A stretch of 64,000 nt of DNA from Gammaproteobacteria bacterium (GTDB lineage: Bacteria; Pseudomonadota; Gammaproteobacteria; Enterobacterales; Kangiellaceae): assembly GCA_013373545.1 (NCBI GenBank), contig JABXHQ010000019.1:1-64000 (forward strand). Direction: 5' to 3'. A program made the translations under genes and the position numbers. Positions 8,358 through 17,768 of this stretch are shown in pieces (position 1 is the stretch's first letter; the number at the start of each line of letters is the position of its first letter). The notes under the pieces are model-generated. The model was not told where the DNA came from, ran no database searches, and saw only the letters and a list, made by a program, of their open reading frames with translations.

Positions 8358-9118
8358 CCTTCCGGTATTGGGTCTTTTTTGATTTGGAAGACGAAAATAA
8401 AGCGATGAGTTTTTCCCTTTACCTGGCTATCCCAAATATCCACTTTAAGTGGATCATCTGGGTTGGCCAGAATGTTACTGCTACTGACCATTTCAAATCC
8501 ATTATCCACAAACTGCTGCTCAACGTATTTTGCGTCAATTCGATGTAACTTGCCGGTTAGGTAGTGCTCGCTACCTGCCGGAGCTGCATGATCAATGACG
8601 ACGACTTTACCATCGGGTTTCAAATTTACTTTTAGTTGATTAAAAAAATTGCTTCTCAGCGCGCGATCGTGCAAAGAGTCGAGCTGTAAGTACAAGTCAT
8701 GGAATACTTGCGATAAGAAAATGAGATCAACCGGTTCGGGCAAATTGAAGTCATTGGTGTTGCCGGTAACAAGTTGCACATTCGCAAGGCGGTGATTATC
8801 CATGCGCTGATCAAGGGCTTCGCTATGTTTATCGATATAGGATGGGAAGTTATGTAAATAAACTTTACCTTCCGGAGCAACCAGATAGTTAAATAATTCG
8901 GCATAGTAGCCATCGCCACCTTTAATGTCGGCTATTGTCATTCCTGGCTTTATGGCTAAATAACGCAGCACCGCCGCGGGTTGCCGTTTTGCGTCTTGCT
9001 TGGTGTCTTGACTGGGGCGCTGTGGATTGAATACGGCTGCTTCGTACTGATCGGCTGGCTCGGGGCTAGAGCAAGCTCCTAGCAGCAATAGACTTGAGAT
9101 CATGAATGTGCGTAGCAT
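8354..9118 (-). CDS. SAM-methyltransferase-like protein with lipoprotein signal
   Basis: A 254-residue protein that starts MLRTFMISSLLLLGACSS, a clear lipoprotein signal with lipobox LGAC. The rest resembles a class I methyltransferase: MTIADIKGGDGYYAEL corresponds to the glycine-rich SAM loop, VQLVTGNTNDFNLPEPVDLI to motif II and onwards, and LKPDGKVVVIDH to the strand after it. It looks like the predicted-methyltransferase group COG4798, many members of which are exported. SAM is not known in the periplasm, so the true activity is unclear. It is on the opposite strand from the modification operon and is flanked by a divergent promoter region. Confidence 0.75.
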   Translation of the reverse strand: MLRTFMISSLLLLGACSSPEPADQYEAAVFNPQRPSQDTKQDAKRQPAAVLRYLAIKPGMTIADIKGGDGYYAELFNYLVAPEGKVYLHNFPSYIDKHSEALDQRMDNHRLANVQLVTGNTNDFNLPEPVDLIFLSQVFHDLYLQLDSLHDRALRSNFFNQLKVNLKPDGKVVVIDHAAPAGSEHYLTGKLHRIDAKYVEQQFVDNGFEMVSSSNILANPDDPLKVDIWDSQVKGKTHRFIFVFQIKKDPIPEG

Positions 9119-9200
9119 AACGTTGGCCTCTCATATTTCGCATTTATCCTTAGCTTAATACGGGCGCGTAATCTAATGCAATTCGCAAAGGATAAACTGC

Positions 9201-9206
9201 TATAAT
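9201..9206 (+). promoter_or_regulatory. Candidate -10 box for the glycosyltransferase gene at 9232
   Basis: TATAAT lies 26 bp before the ATG at 9232. No convincing -35 is seen at the expected distance. It would give a very short leader if 9232 is the start, or an ~85-base leader if 9298 is. Confidence 0.4.
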
Positions 9207-9231
9207 CAGCTGGGTGAGAGGTGAGCGTTAA

Positions 9232-10452
9232 ATGACTATACATTTACGGACGCTTACCTTAAAATTAAGTAATGAGATATTATCAAGGACGATATCGATG
9301 ATGATCACTGTATCGCTATTTTGGATATTCCTGGTGGGAGCCCTTTATAGCTATTTTCTGTACCCCATTTTACTAAAACTGATGCCAAAGCAGCGCAAAA
9401 TAGCGCCGATCAGCGATGATTTGGGTAACTTAAACGAGATCCCATTTTTGAGCTTTATTATTACTGCGTTTAATGAAGAGTCAGGGATCCGGGAAAAAAT
9501 TGAAAATACCTTAACGGTAGATTACCCCGCCGATAAACTCGAAATAATCGTTGCGTCGGATGGATCAACGGATGGCACCAATGACATTGTGCGTGAATAC
9601 CAAGAGCGTGGTGTGCGCCTAGCGGAAGTGACTGAACAAAAAGGTAAGGAAAACGCGCAGCGCTTTGCAATTGGTGAAGCTCGTGGTGCAGTAATAGTGT
9701 TTTCCGATGTTAGCACTCGAATTGAACCAAATGCGCTAAAGATTATTGCCAACGCTTTTGCCGATGCTGCCATCGGAGCAGTTTCTTCCGAAGATCGTTT
9801 TATTACCAAAGACGGTAAAGTGGCCGGTGAAGGTGCCTACGTAAAGTATGAAATGTGGTTACGTAAGCTCGAAAGCTCAGTGGTGTCCTTAGTCGGCTTG
9901 AGCGGCTCTTTCTTTGCTGCCCGTAGCGAAATTTGTCAAAACTGGGATATTAGCGTTCCGAGTGATTTTAACACTGCGCTGTCTTGTATTGTTCATCGTA
10001 AGGCAGCAATTACGGTACCGAACCTATTGGGCTATTACCCTAACTTAGCGGATGAGTCTAAGGAATATCAGCGTAAATTGCGCACGGTTATTCGTGGGAT
10101 TGCTGCGTTGTTTAAACGCTCTGAAGTAGCTAATCCATTTCGCCATGGTTTTTTTGCCATTCAAGTTATTAGCCATAAAGTCATGCGCTGGTTAGTTCCT
10201 TGGTTTCTGTTAGGCCTGTTGATAACAACTATTTTACTTTATTCAGTACATTGGATTTATCAAGCGGCATTGTTTGCGCAGGTGTTGTTTTATGCGGTGG
10301 CTTTAATTGGCTATTTATCAAGTCAACTACGACAGAAAACACTTATTAAGCTTCCGTTCTTTTTCACTCAGGTGAATATCGCCATTGCCCATGCTTCATT
10401 GCAATACCTCGGAGGGAAACGAGTAACGCGATGGAGTCCATCTAAACGTTAA
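9232..10452 (+). CDS. Family 2 glycosyltransferase, membrane-anchored
   Basis: A 406-residue GT-A glycosyltransferase. After an N-terminal membrane helix it has FIITAFNEE, the nucleotide-sugar Asp region IIVASDGSTDGT and VFSDVSTRI, which corresponds to the DxD-type site. Two or three further helices follow in the last 90 residues. This layout is that of processive or lipid-linked GT2 enzymes. The start is uncertain: 9232 has GAGAGGTGAG upstream, while the Met pair at 9298/9301 has AAGGA at good spacing and places the helix directly at the N-terminus. It is followed 12 bp later by a deacetylase, its likely operon partner. Confidence 0.85.
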   Translation: MTIHLRTLTLKLSNEILSRTISMMITVSLFWIFLVGALYSYFLYPILLKLMPKQRKIAPISDDLGNLNEIPFLSFIITAFNEESGIREKIENTLTVDYPADKLEIIVASDGSTDGTNDIVREYQERGVRLAEVTEQKGKENAQRFAIGEARGAVIVFSDVSTRIEPNALKIIANAFADAAIGAVSSEDRFITKDGKVAGEGAYVKYEMWLRKLESSVVSLVGLSGSFFAARSEICQNWDISVPSDFNTALSCIVHRKAAITVPNLLGYYPNLADESKEYQRKLRTVIRGIAALFKRSEVANPFRHGFFAIQVISHKVMRWLVPWFLLGLLITTILLYSVHWIYQAALFAQVLFYAVALIGYLSSQLRQKTLIKLPFFFTQVNIAIAHASLQYLGGKRVTRWSPSKR

Positions 10453-10464
10453 AGGAATTGACGA

Positions 10465-11469
10465 TTGTTTAAGGAAAAACTCATCAAGCCTGTTACGGCG
10501 TTAGTCAATCTAACGCCCAACCGATTGGTCCGAAGTGTTTGTGGCCAATTGGTTCCAATCTTTTTTCTCCATCGATTATATCCAGGATACGATAGAGAAG
10601 ACGATAGTATCTTAAAGCACTTGTCGTGGTGCTTAGAATATATTCGCAGCAATGGCTATACCCCCATTCGACTGATTGATTTAATCGAAGCTCGGATCAA
10701 TCAAACTGCATTACCCAAAAACCCCGTTGTGTTTACTTTAGATGATGGTTTTGACGACCAATATGAACTAGCGCTCCCTTTGTTTAATCAGTTCGATACG
10801 CCTTACACGTGTTTTGTGATATCAAAATTTTTGGATGGTGAGCTGTGGCCTTGGGACGACCAAATTCGTTATGTCGTAGAGCAAACCGCGCTCACCCAAT
10901 ATAAAATTACTTTGCCTGACCAATCCATTGTAACTGCGACGAGTGATGATCCCGAACAGGTGATCAGCCAATTGCATCATCATTTAAAATTGGTGGATCA
11001 ATCGAATTTATATGACTGGATCGATTCATTTTACCAACAGCTGCAGGTTGATAAGCCGAAGCAAGCACCGTTGCACTATCGACCTATGTCATGGCATCAA
11101 GCGCAAGCAATTATTGATAATGGTCATGATATCGCTCCACATACGATGACACACCGGATTCTTTCGCGGCTTAATGATCAACAATCGGAGCAAGAGATCA
11201 TTGGTTCGTGGGATCGAACTTGTGAAATGCTAAACGGTGTAGCTCCGGTGTTTGCTTATCCAACGGGACGCATCACTGACTATGGGCGCAGAGAAATGGC
11301 GACTATCGCTCGCTCAAGCATTAAATGCGCCGTTTCCACCGTTCCGGGGCATGTTCGAGAAGCCTCTGAGAATGAAAACTTACCACGCTTTGTACTACCC
11401 GATAATCGATTTGATTTTGTTCAGTACTTGAGTTTTATTGAGGCGCTAAAACAACGATTTGCGAAATAG
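10465..11469 (+). CDS. Polysaccharide deacetylase (CE4/NodB family)
   Basis: A 334-residue protein starting at TTG, with AAAGGA upstream. It carries CE4 motif 1 as TLDDGFDD and motif 2 as HTMTH, the metal-binding Asp and His residues, while FAYPTGRITDYG provides the later family motif. These enzymes remove N-acetyl groups from polysaccharides or lipid-linked sugars. About 65 residues without clear homology sit between motifs 1 and 2. No signal peptide is visible, so it may act in the cytoplasm on a lipid-linked intermediate. It ends one base before the convergent GT4 gene. Confidence 0.85.
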   Translation: MFKEKLIKPVTALVNLTPNRLVRSVCGQLVPIFFLHRLYPGYDREDDSILKHLSWCLEYIRSNGYTPIRLIDLIEARINQTALPKNPVVFTLDDGFDDQYELALPLFNQFDTPYTCFVISKFLDGELWPWDDQIRYVVEQTALTQYKITLPDQSIVTATSDDPEQVISQLHHHLKLVDQSNLYDWIDSFYQQLQVDKPKQAPLHYRPMSWHQAQAIIDNGHDIAPHTMTHRILSRLNDQQSEQEIIGSWDRTCEMLNGVAPVFAYPTGRITDYGRREMATIARSSIKCAVSTVPGHVREASENENLPRFVLPDNRFDFVQYLSFIEALKQRFAK

Positions 11470-12594
11470 TTATGGGCACATTTCTTGGTAGAGCTCAACA
11501 TACTCGAGAATATTTTTTTCAATATTAAAATGCTGATCTACTCGCTGGAACGCTTTTTCAGCGTTCACCTTTAGTCGTTCTTGATGCTCAATATACTCTA
11601 AGATTTGGGCCGCTGCTGCACGCTCATCGTCATCAATAAAGTTGCCAATGGCTTCGTTATCCATCTCATCTAAAAGCGCTTTAAATGTTGGTAACGCAGT
11701 GGCAATTACAGGGGTTTTTAACACCATTGCTTCTAATAAAGTGATCGGTAGTCCCTCATGCTTTGAGGTAAACATCAATGCATTAAATTGCTTGAGATAC
11801 GGCTGCGGATTACTCAAAAAACCGTAAAAAGTAATTAGTTTGGCGACGTTTAGTTGCTCGGCCAGTTGTTCTAGCTCAGCTTGTAAGGGCCCCTCTCCGA
11901 CGATATGTAGGTGTATGTTTAAATCACTTCTTAACTCTTTGACATAGGCGAGAATAGTAATAATTTTGTGAACCTGCTTAACCTCACTCAAGCGTCCGAC
12001 AAAGCCTAGGTGAAAACAGTCGGGTGCTAACCTTAATGAAATCGGTTGCTGTGATTTTTCTAACACTTCGCTAAGATCGATGCTGTTGGAAATAGTAACG
12101 ACTTTATTTGGATAACGAGGTGCAATCTGCTGAGCTAAATCGTCAGATACAGCTATTACTCGCTGTTGCCAATGGCGCCCAACCCAACTATCGATCCAAG
12201 TAACGATACGCTGTTTTAACTGACGGCTGTGCTCACTTGCCCCGTGCACGGTACGTAACGATTGAATGCCATTAATTTTTGCAATAATCCCGGCAATTAG
12301 ATTTTCTTTCTGGCGATGAGAGTGAATAATATCAGGCCGTTGTTGTTTAATATATCCAGCAACCTGTTGATATAAGCCATAGGTGTTGAAGGTTTGCTCG
12401 GAAAACACGGTAACCGTTATTCCCGCTGCCTTTAGTCGGGCTGCCAATTCTCCCTCATTAAATAAAATTACCTGAACTTGAATATTTTCTTGGCGCGCAA
12501 GATGCCTGGTCAAATGATAAAGCTGGACTTCGGCGCCAGCCCATAAGTCGCCAGAAGCTATATGTAAAATTGTAATAGGGCGCTGCATAGCCAT
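11470..12594 (-). CDS. Family 4 glycosyltransferase (GT-B fold)
   Basis: A 374-residue GT-B glycosyltransferase. The N-terminal GDLWAGAEVQLYHLTRHLA loop is typical of GT4 acceptor domains, and the donor-site signature TSKHEGLPITLLEAMVLKTP with the Glu-x7-Glu pattern is intact. LGFVGRLSEVKQVHKII marks the start of the second Rossmann domain. It should add one sugar from a nucleotide donor to the growing repeat unit on the cytoplasmic face. It is transcribed alone on the minus strand, against the flanking deacetylase and divergent from asnB. The second Met (third codon) is an equally good start. Confidence 0.85.
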   Translation of the reverse strand: MAMQRPITILHIASGDLWAGAEVQLYHLTRHLARQENIQVQVILFNEGELAARLKAAGITVTVFSEQTFNTYGLYQQVAGYIKQQRPDIIHSHRQKENLIAGIIAKINGIQSLRTVHGASEHSRQLKQRIVTWIDSWVGRHWQQRVIAVSDDLAQQIAPRYPNKVVTISNSIDLSEVLEKSQQPISLRLAPDCFHLGFVGRLSEVKQVHKIITILAYVKELRSDLNIHLHIVGEGPLQAELEQLAEQLNVAKLITFYGFLSNPQPYLKQFNALMFTSKHEGLPITLLEAMVLKTPVIATALPTFKALLDEMDNEAIGNFIDDDERAAAAQILEYIEHQERLKVNAEKAFQRVDQHFNIEKNILEYVELYQEMCP

Positions 12595-12631
12595 AGCCAG
12601 TCCTTAGGCGTTAATCGAGGAGTGTTCTAAA

Positions 12632-12659
12632 TTGTACTGAATCTCTAACCTGATATAAT
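12632..12659 (+). promoter_or_regulatory. Extended -10 sigma70 promoter ahead of the asparagine synthase-like gene
   Basis: TTGTAC, a 16-bp spacer, then TGATATAAT, a perfect -10 with the extended TGn element. The predicted start near 12666 leaves a leader of about 45 bases to the ATG at 12711. Confidence 0.6.
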
Positions 12660-12710
12660 ACACCAATGTTGCCATGAGCTCATGCCGAACAACGGGAAAA
12701 ATGGATTTTT

Positions 12711-14672
12711 ATGTGTGGTATTGCTGGAATTGTTAATTATCAATCGACCACCGAAGTATTGCGTCAAATCGCGCAAGAAATGGTAGTGGCGATGGACCAT
12801 CGTGGTCCGGATGCCAATGGCTTGTGGCATGACAATGACACTCACTCAGTGTTGGCTCATTGTCGCCTTGCCATTCAAGACCTCAGCCCCTCGGGTGCCC
12901 AGCCAATGACTTCACATAGCGACCGCTATGTGATTGCATTTAATGGCGAAATTTATAACTTTCAAAAACTACGCGGTGAGCTTTCGGTCAATACCCAATT
13001 TAATGGTCATTCCGATACCGAGGTGTTGTTAGCCGCCATTGAGCACTGGGGACTTGCTAGAACCTTGACGCGCATTGATGGCATGTTTGCGTTTGCCTTG
13101 TTTGATCGGAAGGAGCGACAGCTTTACTTAGTCCGCGATCGCATCGGAGAGAAGCCGCTCTACTATGCTGTGATTAATCAGCAGCTGTTGTTTGCCTCAG
13201 AACTCAAAGCCATCTTTAAAGCTTGTCCGGCACGCCAGTTTACTCACGATGCTGCCGCTCTGGCGAGCTATTTACGGTATGGTTACATAAACGCACCACA
13301 CAGTATTTTTAAAGAAATCCGAAAGCTTCAACCCGGTCACTTCATTCAAATTGATTTAAGCGACTCGACTCAAGCAAACTCAAGTTTAGCGATAGAACAA
13401 ATTCAGCAGCAAATGTATTGGGATGTTCCGAGTGCCATCAAACAGGGCCATAGTGATTTGATAACCGATGCTGTTACTGCAACGGATCAACTTGATACGT
13501 TGCTCAACACTATTATTCAAGAGCAATCCATTGCCGATGTACCTTTAGGCGCATTCTTATCGGGCGGGATCGATTCATCGACGGTCGCTGCAATTGTACA
13601 AGCCAACAGCCAAGCGCCTATTGATACTTTTACCATCGGCTTCCATGATCCGAGTTTCAATGAGGCCGAACATGCTAAGGCGGTCGCTGCGCACATCGGA
13701 TCTCGTCATCATGAACACTATATTACGGGTAATGATACCTTGGATTTAGTGCCAAAAATGGCGCAAATTTATGATGAGCCTTTTGCTGATTCGTCGCAAA
13801 TTCCAATGTTTATTGTGAGCCAGTTAGCACGCTCAAAAGTAACCGTTTGTTTGTCCGGAGATGGCGGCGATGAACTGTTTGCTGGTTATAATCGGTATAC
13901 TCAAACGGAGCGTATGTTCCAACGATTGTCAGGATTGCCCAGTGGCGTTAATCGTCTATTAAGTGGTTTATTAACCGCTATGTCTCCACGTGTTTACGAT
14001 AAAACCTACCAAAGCTTAATGCGTTTAACAGGCCGCAAAGGTAGCGCTAATGTTGGTTTAAAAGTTCATAAATTGGCCGGCTTGATGCGTCAGCAGAATC
14101 TACAGCAAGCCTACCAGTATCTTTCAAGCTACAGTGCAGCGCCTACGGATTTACTCCTAACCGATACTGATGAACCTACGTTTGATAATCAGATTGATTT
14201 TCAACAGGCGTTTCTAAGCGCTGCAATGGAATGGGATCAACGATATTATTTGCCTGGCGATAATTTAGTGAAAAGCGATAGAGCCAGCATGGCAAATAGT
14301 TTGGAAATGCGGCTACCACTTTTAGACCGAAAATTAATCGAGTTTTCTTGGCGCATTCCCAATGAATTTAAATTACGCGAACAAAAAAGCAAATGGCTGC
14401 TACGCCAAGTCCTTTATCGTTATGTACCTGAAGCATTAATTGAACGACCCAAAATGGGCTTTTCAATTCCTATTGGCCAGTGGCTTCGAAGTGATTTAAA
14501 ACCAATGGTGTCAGAACTACTCAGTATTAACTATTTAGAGCAACAAAATATTTTTGACCCTCATCGCATTCAAAAGTTAGTCCAGCAACATGACCGCAAT
14601 CAGTTTGATCACAGTAATCTACTTTGGTCGATTTTGATGTTTCAAATGTGGCAAAAAAGTTATTTGGGGTAG
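12711..14672 (+). CDS. Asparagine synthase-like amidotransferase, exosortase-A-associated type
   Basis: A 653-residue, glutamine-hydrolysing AsnB-type protein. MCGIAGIV puts the Cys nucleophile right after the initiator Met, which fixes the start; residues 1 to about 220 form the glutaminase domain. SGGIDSS (near residue 285) is the ATP-pyrophosphatase loop of the synthetase domain. The housekeeping reaction is Asp to Asn, but a copy of this length inside an XrtA-type cluster is usually named amidotransferase 1, exosortase A system-associated. It probably amidates a uronic acid or amino-acid substituent of the polymer. A GT2 gene follows after 7 bp. Confidence 0.85.
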   Translation: MCGIAGIVNYQSTTEVLRQIAQEMVVAMDHRGPDANGLWHDNDTHSVLAHCRLAIQDLSPSGAQPMTSHSDRYVIAFNGEIYNFQKLRGELSVNTQFNGHSDTEVLLAAIEHWGLARTLTRIDGMFAFALFDRKERQLYLVRDRIGEKPLYYAVINQQLLFASELKAIFKACPARQFTHDAAALASYLRYGYINAPHSIFKEIRKLQPGHFIQIDLSDSTQANSSLAIEQIQQQMYWDVPSAIKQGHSDLITDAVTATDQLDTLLNTIIQEQSIADVPLGAFLSGGIDSSTVAAIVQANSQAPIDTFTIGFHDPSFNEAEHAKAVAAHIGSRHHEHYITGNDTLDLVPKMAQIYDEPFADSSQIPMFIVSQLARSKVTVCLSGDGGDELFAGYNRYTQTERMFQRLSGLPSGVNRLLSGLLTAMSPRVYDKTYQSLMRLTGRKGSANVGLKVHKLAGLMRQQNLQQAYQYLSSYSAAPTDLLLTDTDEPTFDNQIDFQQAFLSAAMEWDQRYYLPGDNLVKSDRASMANSLEMRLPLLDRKLIEFSWRIPNEFKLREQKSKWLLRQVLYRYVPEALIERPKMGFSIPIGQWLRSDLKPMVSELLSINYLEQQNIFDPHRIQKLVQQHDRNQFDHSNLLWSILMFQMWQKSYLG

Positions 14673-14679
14673 TCAACAC

Positions 14680-15603
14680 ATGCAGTCCATCTCTATTGTT
14701 ATACCCGCATTTAATGAGCAGAAATATATTGCTCAATGCTTGCGATCTATTGAAAAACATCGCCACATTATCGCGACTTCGCTAGAGGTTACGGTTGTAA
14801 ATAATGGTTCGACCGATGATACATCAAAGATCGCAAAGCAATTTGCAGTGAATGTTCTCGATATTGAGCGCCACTCAGTATCCTATGCGCGAAATTTTGG
14901 GGTCGCCAATAGCCAGGGTAGCGTAATTGCATTCGTTGATGGTGATGTTGAATTAACCGAACAATGGTTTGTCGCGCTTAATCAACTGGCTTGCAATCTT
15001 AGCGACGAGCAGCCGATTGTGACCGGATTTCAATGTCGTGTACCACCAGATGGCAGTTGGATTGAAAAGCACTGGTTTGCTAATTTAACTGACCAATACT
15101 TGGGTGGTGCGAATATCATTACAACTCGACACACTTTTAGCTTGTTACAAGGTTTTGATGAACAGCTAAAGACCGGCGAAGATTATGATTTTTGTTTACG
15201 AGCAATCAAGCAAGAACTGAACTATCAAGTCAATTCTGAGTTCAATGCGATTCATCTCGGCTTTCCTCATCGTTTGCAAGATTTTATTCGACGTGAAATG
15301 TGGCACGGCGAAGGAGATTTTCGTTCGTTCGAAAAATTTCGCCAGTCGATCGTTGCAATATTAGCATGTTATTACTTGATCGCTACATTGGCCGCTTTAA
15401 TTTGCTTGGTCATCCAGTTATATGTTTTTGCAAGCTTGTTTGCACTCAGCGTTTTAGGACTCAATGGATTGATAACATTAAAACGATTTGGGCTGCGCTC
15501 TCTTAGCAACTTCGTGATTAATTATTTCTTGAATGGCGTGTACTTTTTTGCACGTGTTGGCTCGTTATGGAAAGCGTTAAAAAAACGACATCTTAAATAC
15601 TAA
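14680..15603 (+). CDS. Family 2 glycosyltransferase
   Basis: A 307-residue GT-A glycosyltransferase. SIVIPAFNEQKYIAQCL and VVNNGSTDDTSK form the nucleotide-binding half, FVDGDVEL holds the DxD metal site, and TGEDYDFCLR gives the catalytic ED motif. Two hydrophobic segments near residues 225-265 and a basic tail suggest membrane attachment through the C-terminus. It follows asnB by 7 bp and ends at a strong terminator, so these two genes form one transcription unit. The added sugar cannot be predicted. Confidence 0.85.
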   Translation: MQSISIVIPAFNEQKYIAQCLRSIEKHRHIIATSLEVTVVNNGSTDDTSKIAKQFAVNVLDIERHSVSYARNFGVANSQGSVIAFVDGDVELTEQWFVALNQLACNLSDEQPIVTGFQCRVPPDGSWIEKHWFANLTDQYLGGANIITTRHTFSLLQGFDEQLKTGEDYDFCLRAIKQELNYQVNSEFNAIHLGFPHRLQDFIRREMWHGEGDFRSFEKFRQSIVAILACYYLIATLAALICLVIQLYVFASLFALSVLGLNGLITLKRFGLRSLSNFVINYFLNGVYFFARVGSLWKALKKRHLKY

Positions 15604-15632
15604 AAAAAAAGGAGCTTCAAGCTCCTTTTTTT
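15602..15632. terminator. Bidirectional rho-independent terminator
   Basis: Nine A residues, the palindrome GGAGCTTCAAGCTCC and seven T residues. It works in both directions and separates the convergent GT2 gene and the lyase-like gene, whose stop lies in the T-run. Confidence 0.85.
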
Positions 15633-16416
15633 ATTCGTTGACACCCGCTTCGGTCGGGTTTTTCGGTTTGACAAAGGGCTCATTATTAATGAGCAAGTTG
15701 TCGATAAAGAAATGGGTATCTTCAGCGTATCCAGAATTCGCCCAACCTAAAAGATACAGCTCATTAGTATAGTTTTCTCCATCTCCGCCATACATATTTA
15801 AACTGGTCTCGTTACACACCAGCACGCCATTCTTCCACATCTTCATAACGCCATCATTTGCGCTAGAGCTGGTTGGAACTTTTACTTGTGCCATAATTGT
15901 CATCCAAGTTCCGCGATCTGCGGTGGTAATAATGTTGGCACCGCCCGCTGGTGCAAAAGCACGTTGCAGTTGTCCATTATGGTAGCGATGGATCGACAAA
16001 CTTGAGCCGCCATTACCATTGGGTTGCAAAGACCAATTAACTTGAAAGCCGGGGGCGCGATAATCAGTTTTGAAAATGGCAAGAAACTTATTGTTACTGG
16101 CGCCATCAACTCGATGAACATAATTATCGGGAATGTATAAGTCGTACTTGATCCATAGCTCACCGGTTTGTGGGTACTGTAAACGTTGCTCAGAAAAGGA
16201 GTCAGTACCCAATGGCGCTGCTGGGTAACTAAACTTCATTGCATAATTGCCATCTTTGGCGCGCTCTTGAGTGACAGAAATATTTTTGCTGTTGATGTAA
16301 GAAACGCCGTTTTGACTTTGATTTAAATTTCCAGATTCAAAACCATCGTTAAACAATGGATCCGCACTGGCAACACTGGCCACGGTCATTAACAAAGCGG
16401 GTACGATATATCGCAT
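15631..16416 (-). CDS. Secreted jelly-roll protein, polysaccharide-lyase-like
   Basis: A 261-residue protein with a Sec signal peptide (MRYIVPALLMTVASVASA, cut before DPLF). The mature part begins NDGFESGNLNQSQNG and contains SEQRLQYPQTGELWIKYDLY, a beta-rich concanavalin-like pattern seen in polysaccharide lyases of the heparin/glucuronan/alginate type and in LamG-like proteins. WMTIMAQVKVP and TELYLLGW-like strands follow. I cannot name catalytic residues with confidence. In an exopolysaccharide locus a secreted lyase would trim or release the polymer. It ends inside a shared terminator and stands alone as a transcription unit. Confidence 0.6.
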   Translation of the reverse strand: MRYIVPALLMTVASVASADPLFNDGFESGNLNQSQNGVSYINSKNISVTQERAKDGNYAMKFSYPAAPLGTDSFSEQRLQYPQTGELWIKYDLYIPDNYVHRVDGASNNKFLAIFKTDYRAPGFQVNWSLQPNGNGGSSLSIHRYHNGQLQRAFAPAGGANIITTADRGTWMTIMAQVKVPTSSSANDGVMKMWKNGVLVCNETSLNMYGGDGENYTNELYLLGWANSGYAEDTHFFIDNLLINNEPFVKPKNPTEAGVNE

Positions 16417-16565
16417 AATGAAATTCCATTTGATTGGTTAAAGTTTAGTCTAGTATAGACCTTCCATTGACAATTTGAGCTTATTCACAAATTTAAATTT
16501 TAGTGTTCCTTGCTGTTAACTAAGTCACATTTGTTTATATAGTTCAGGAATAAAAGAGACTTAAC

Positions 16566-17765
16566 CTAATCCAAAATACTATTATAAATATCGACAACTT
16601 GCTTTGCATAAGCTTCTGCATTCAGTGTTTCCACAAATTCCAAAGCTTTATCGCGATAGTTATTGCGTGTTTGGCTGTCCTTGGCCAAGGTGATGATTGC
16701 TGTAGATAATTCTTGTGGATTGAGTGGATCAGCAATTAAACCATTACTTTTATTTTTTACCAATTCCTTGCCAGCACCGTGGCTAGACGCAATGATCGCC
16801 ACTTTATTTTGCATCGCTTCTGTGATCACTAAGCCGAAAGGCTCCGGCTTAATGGAACAGTGTACAACCAAATCACATAACTGATAATGTAGGTCGGTAT
16901 TGGTGGTATACCCAGAGAAAATCACGTCATTAGTTAATTGTAGTTTCTCGATCTGATTACTAAGTTGCTCGCGGTAACCACCGTATTCAGAATCATCCCC
17001 TACCAATAAGGCGACTGCATTCGGTACTTCGCGTTTAACCTGTTGAAATGCAGCTAGAAACTCTAATTGGCCCTTCCAAGCCACTAAGCGCCCGAAGACA
17101 CCGACCACGAAACGCTTACCTATCTTTAACTCTTCTTTTCGTGCGTCGATTTCAGCTGAAGAATAATAGTGGATAGTGTTTTGGATAGGATTAAAAAGCA
17201 TCGACATCTTCTTGCTAGCAATGAAATCACTACTGGCTGCACTATCGTATACGCATTGTGAAATAGCGATGTAATGATCACATTGTGATAACCATTTACG
17301 GGTAGTACGGCTAGAATCATTCAAATATCCATGAAAGTGCCATACAATTTTTTTGCCCAATTTTTTGGCGACTTTTATACTATCGTAGCAATTATTATTG
17401 TGAATTATCTCGATGTTATTGTCTTTAATGATTTTCTTAATAGCTTTGGTATAAGCTGTATTCTTAAATATTTCAAGAATGTTGTGACCTAAAGAAAGTA
17501 ATTTTCGCAGCGGCGCAAATTTAATATTGCTCAACCTTTCAGCTAGCTCCATCTTATCTTTATAAGTTACAGGCTTTTGTAAATTTATTATTGTGACATC
17601 TTCATTAAAGTGATGGCGAATTAAAGCAGCATCGACCGGAGTCACGACAAATGATCGATATCCTAACGCGGAAATTTCATTTGCTATTCTAGCAGCGACC
17701 ACTAATGAGCCGCCGAAAGATAGCCCGGTATCAATAAAAAGAACATTTTTCATAGTTTGATCCAC
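16566..17765 (-). CDS. Family 4 glycosyltransferase
   Basis: A 399-residue GT-B glycosyltransferase. LFIDTGLSFGGSLVVAARIA is the N-terminal acceptor loop, VGVFGRLVAWKGQLEFLAAF opens the donor domain and PEPFGLVITEAMQNKVAIIA is the donor-binding signature. The first codon is GTG, 3 bp after the sulfotransferase stop; the ATG four codons later is an alternative. It is the last gene of a minus-strand run that includes both sulfotransferases, the flippase and the polymerase, so it very likely builds the same repeat unit. Confidence 0.85.
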   Translation of the reverse strand: MDQTMKNVLFIDTGLSFGGSLVVAARIANEISALGYRSFVVTPVDAALIRHHFNEDVTIINLQKPVTYKDKMELAERLSNIKFAPLRKLLSLGHNILEIFKNTAYTKAIKKIIKDNNIEIIHNNNCYDSIKVAKKLGKKIVWHFHGYLNDSSRTTRKWLSQCDHYIAISQCVYDSAASSDFIASKKMSMLFNPIQNTIHYYSSAEIDARKEELKIGKRFVVGVFGRLVAWKGQLEFLAAFQQVKREVPNAVALLVGDDSEYGGYREQLSNQIEKLQLTNDVIFSGYTTNTDLHYQLCDLVVHCSIKPEPFGLVITEAMQNKVAIIASSHGAGKELVKNKSNGLIADPLNPQELSTAIITLAKDSQTRNNYRDKALEFVETLNAEAYAKQVVDIYNSILD

Positions 17766-17768
17766 TGA

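Noticed and set aside
15631-16416. PEP-CTERM substrate candidate
   Set aside because: The protein is secreted but its C-terminus has no PEP motif, membrane helix or basic tail; no other protein in the window has one either.
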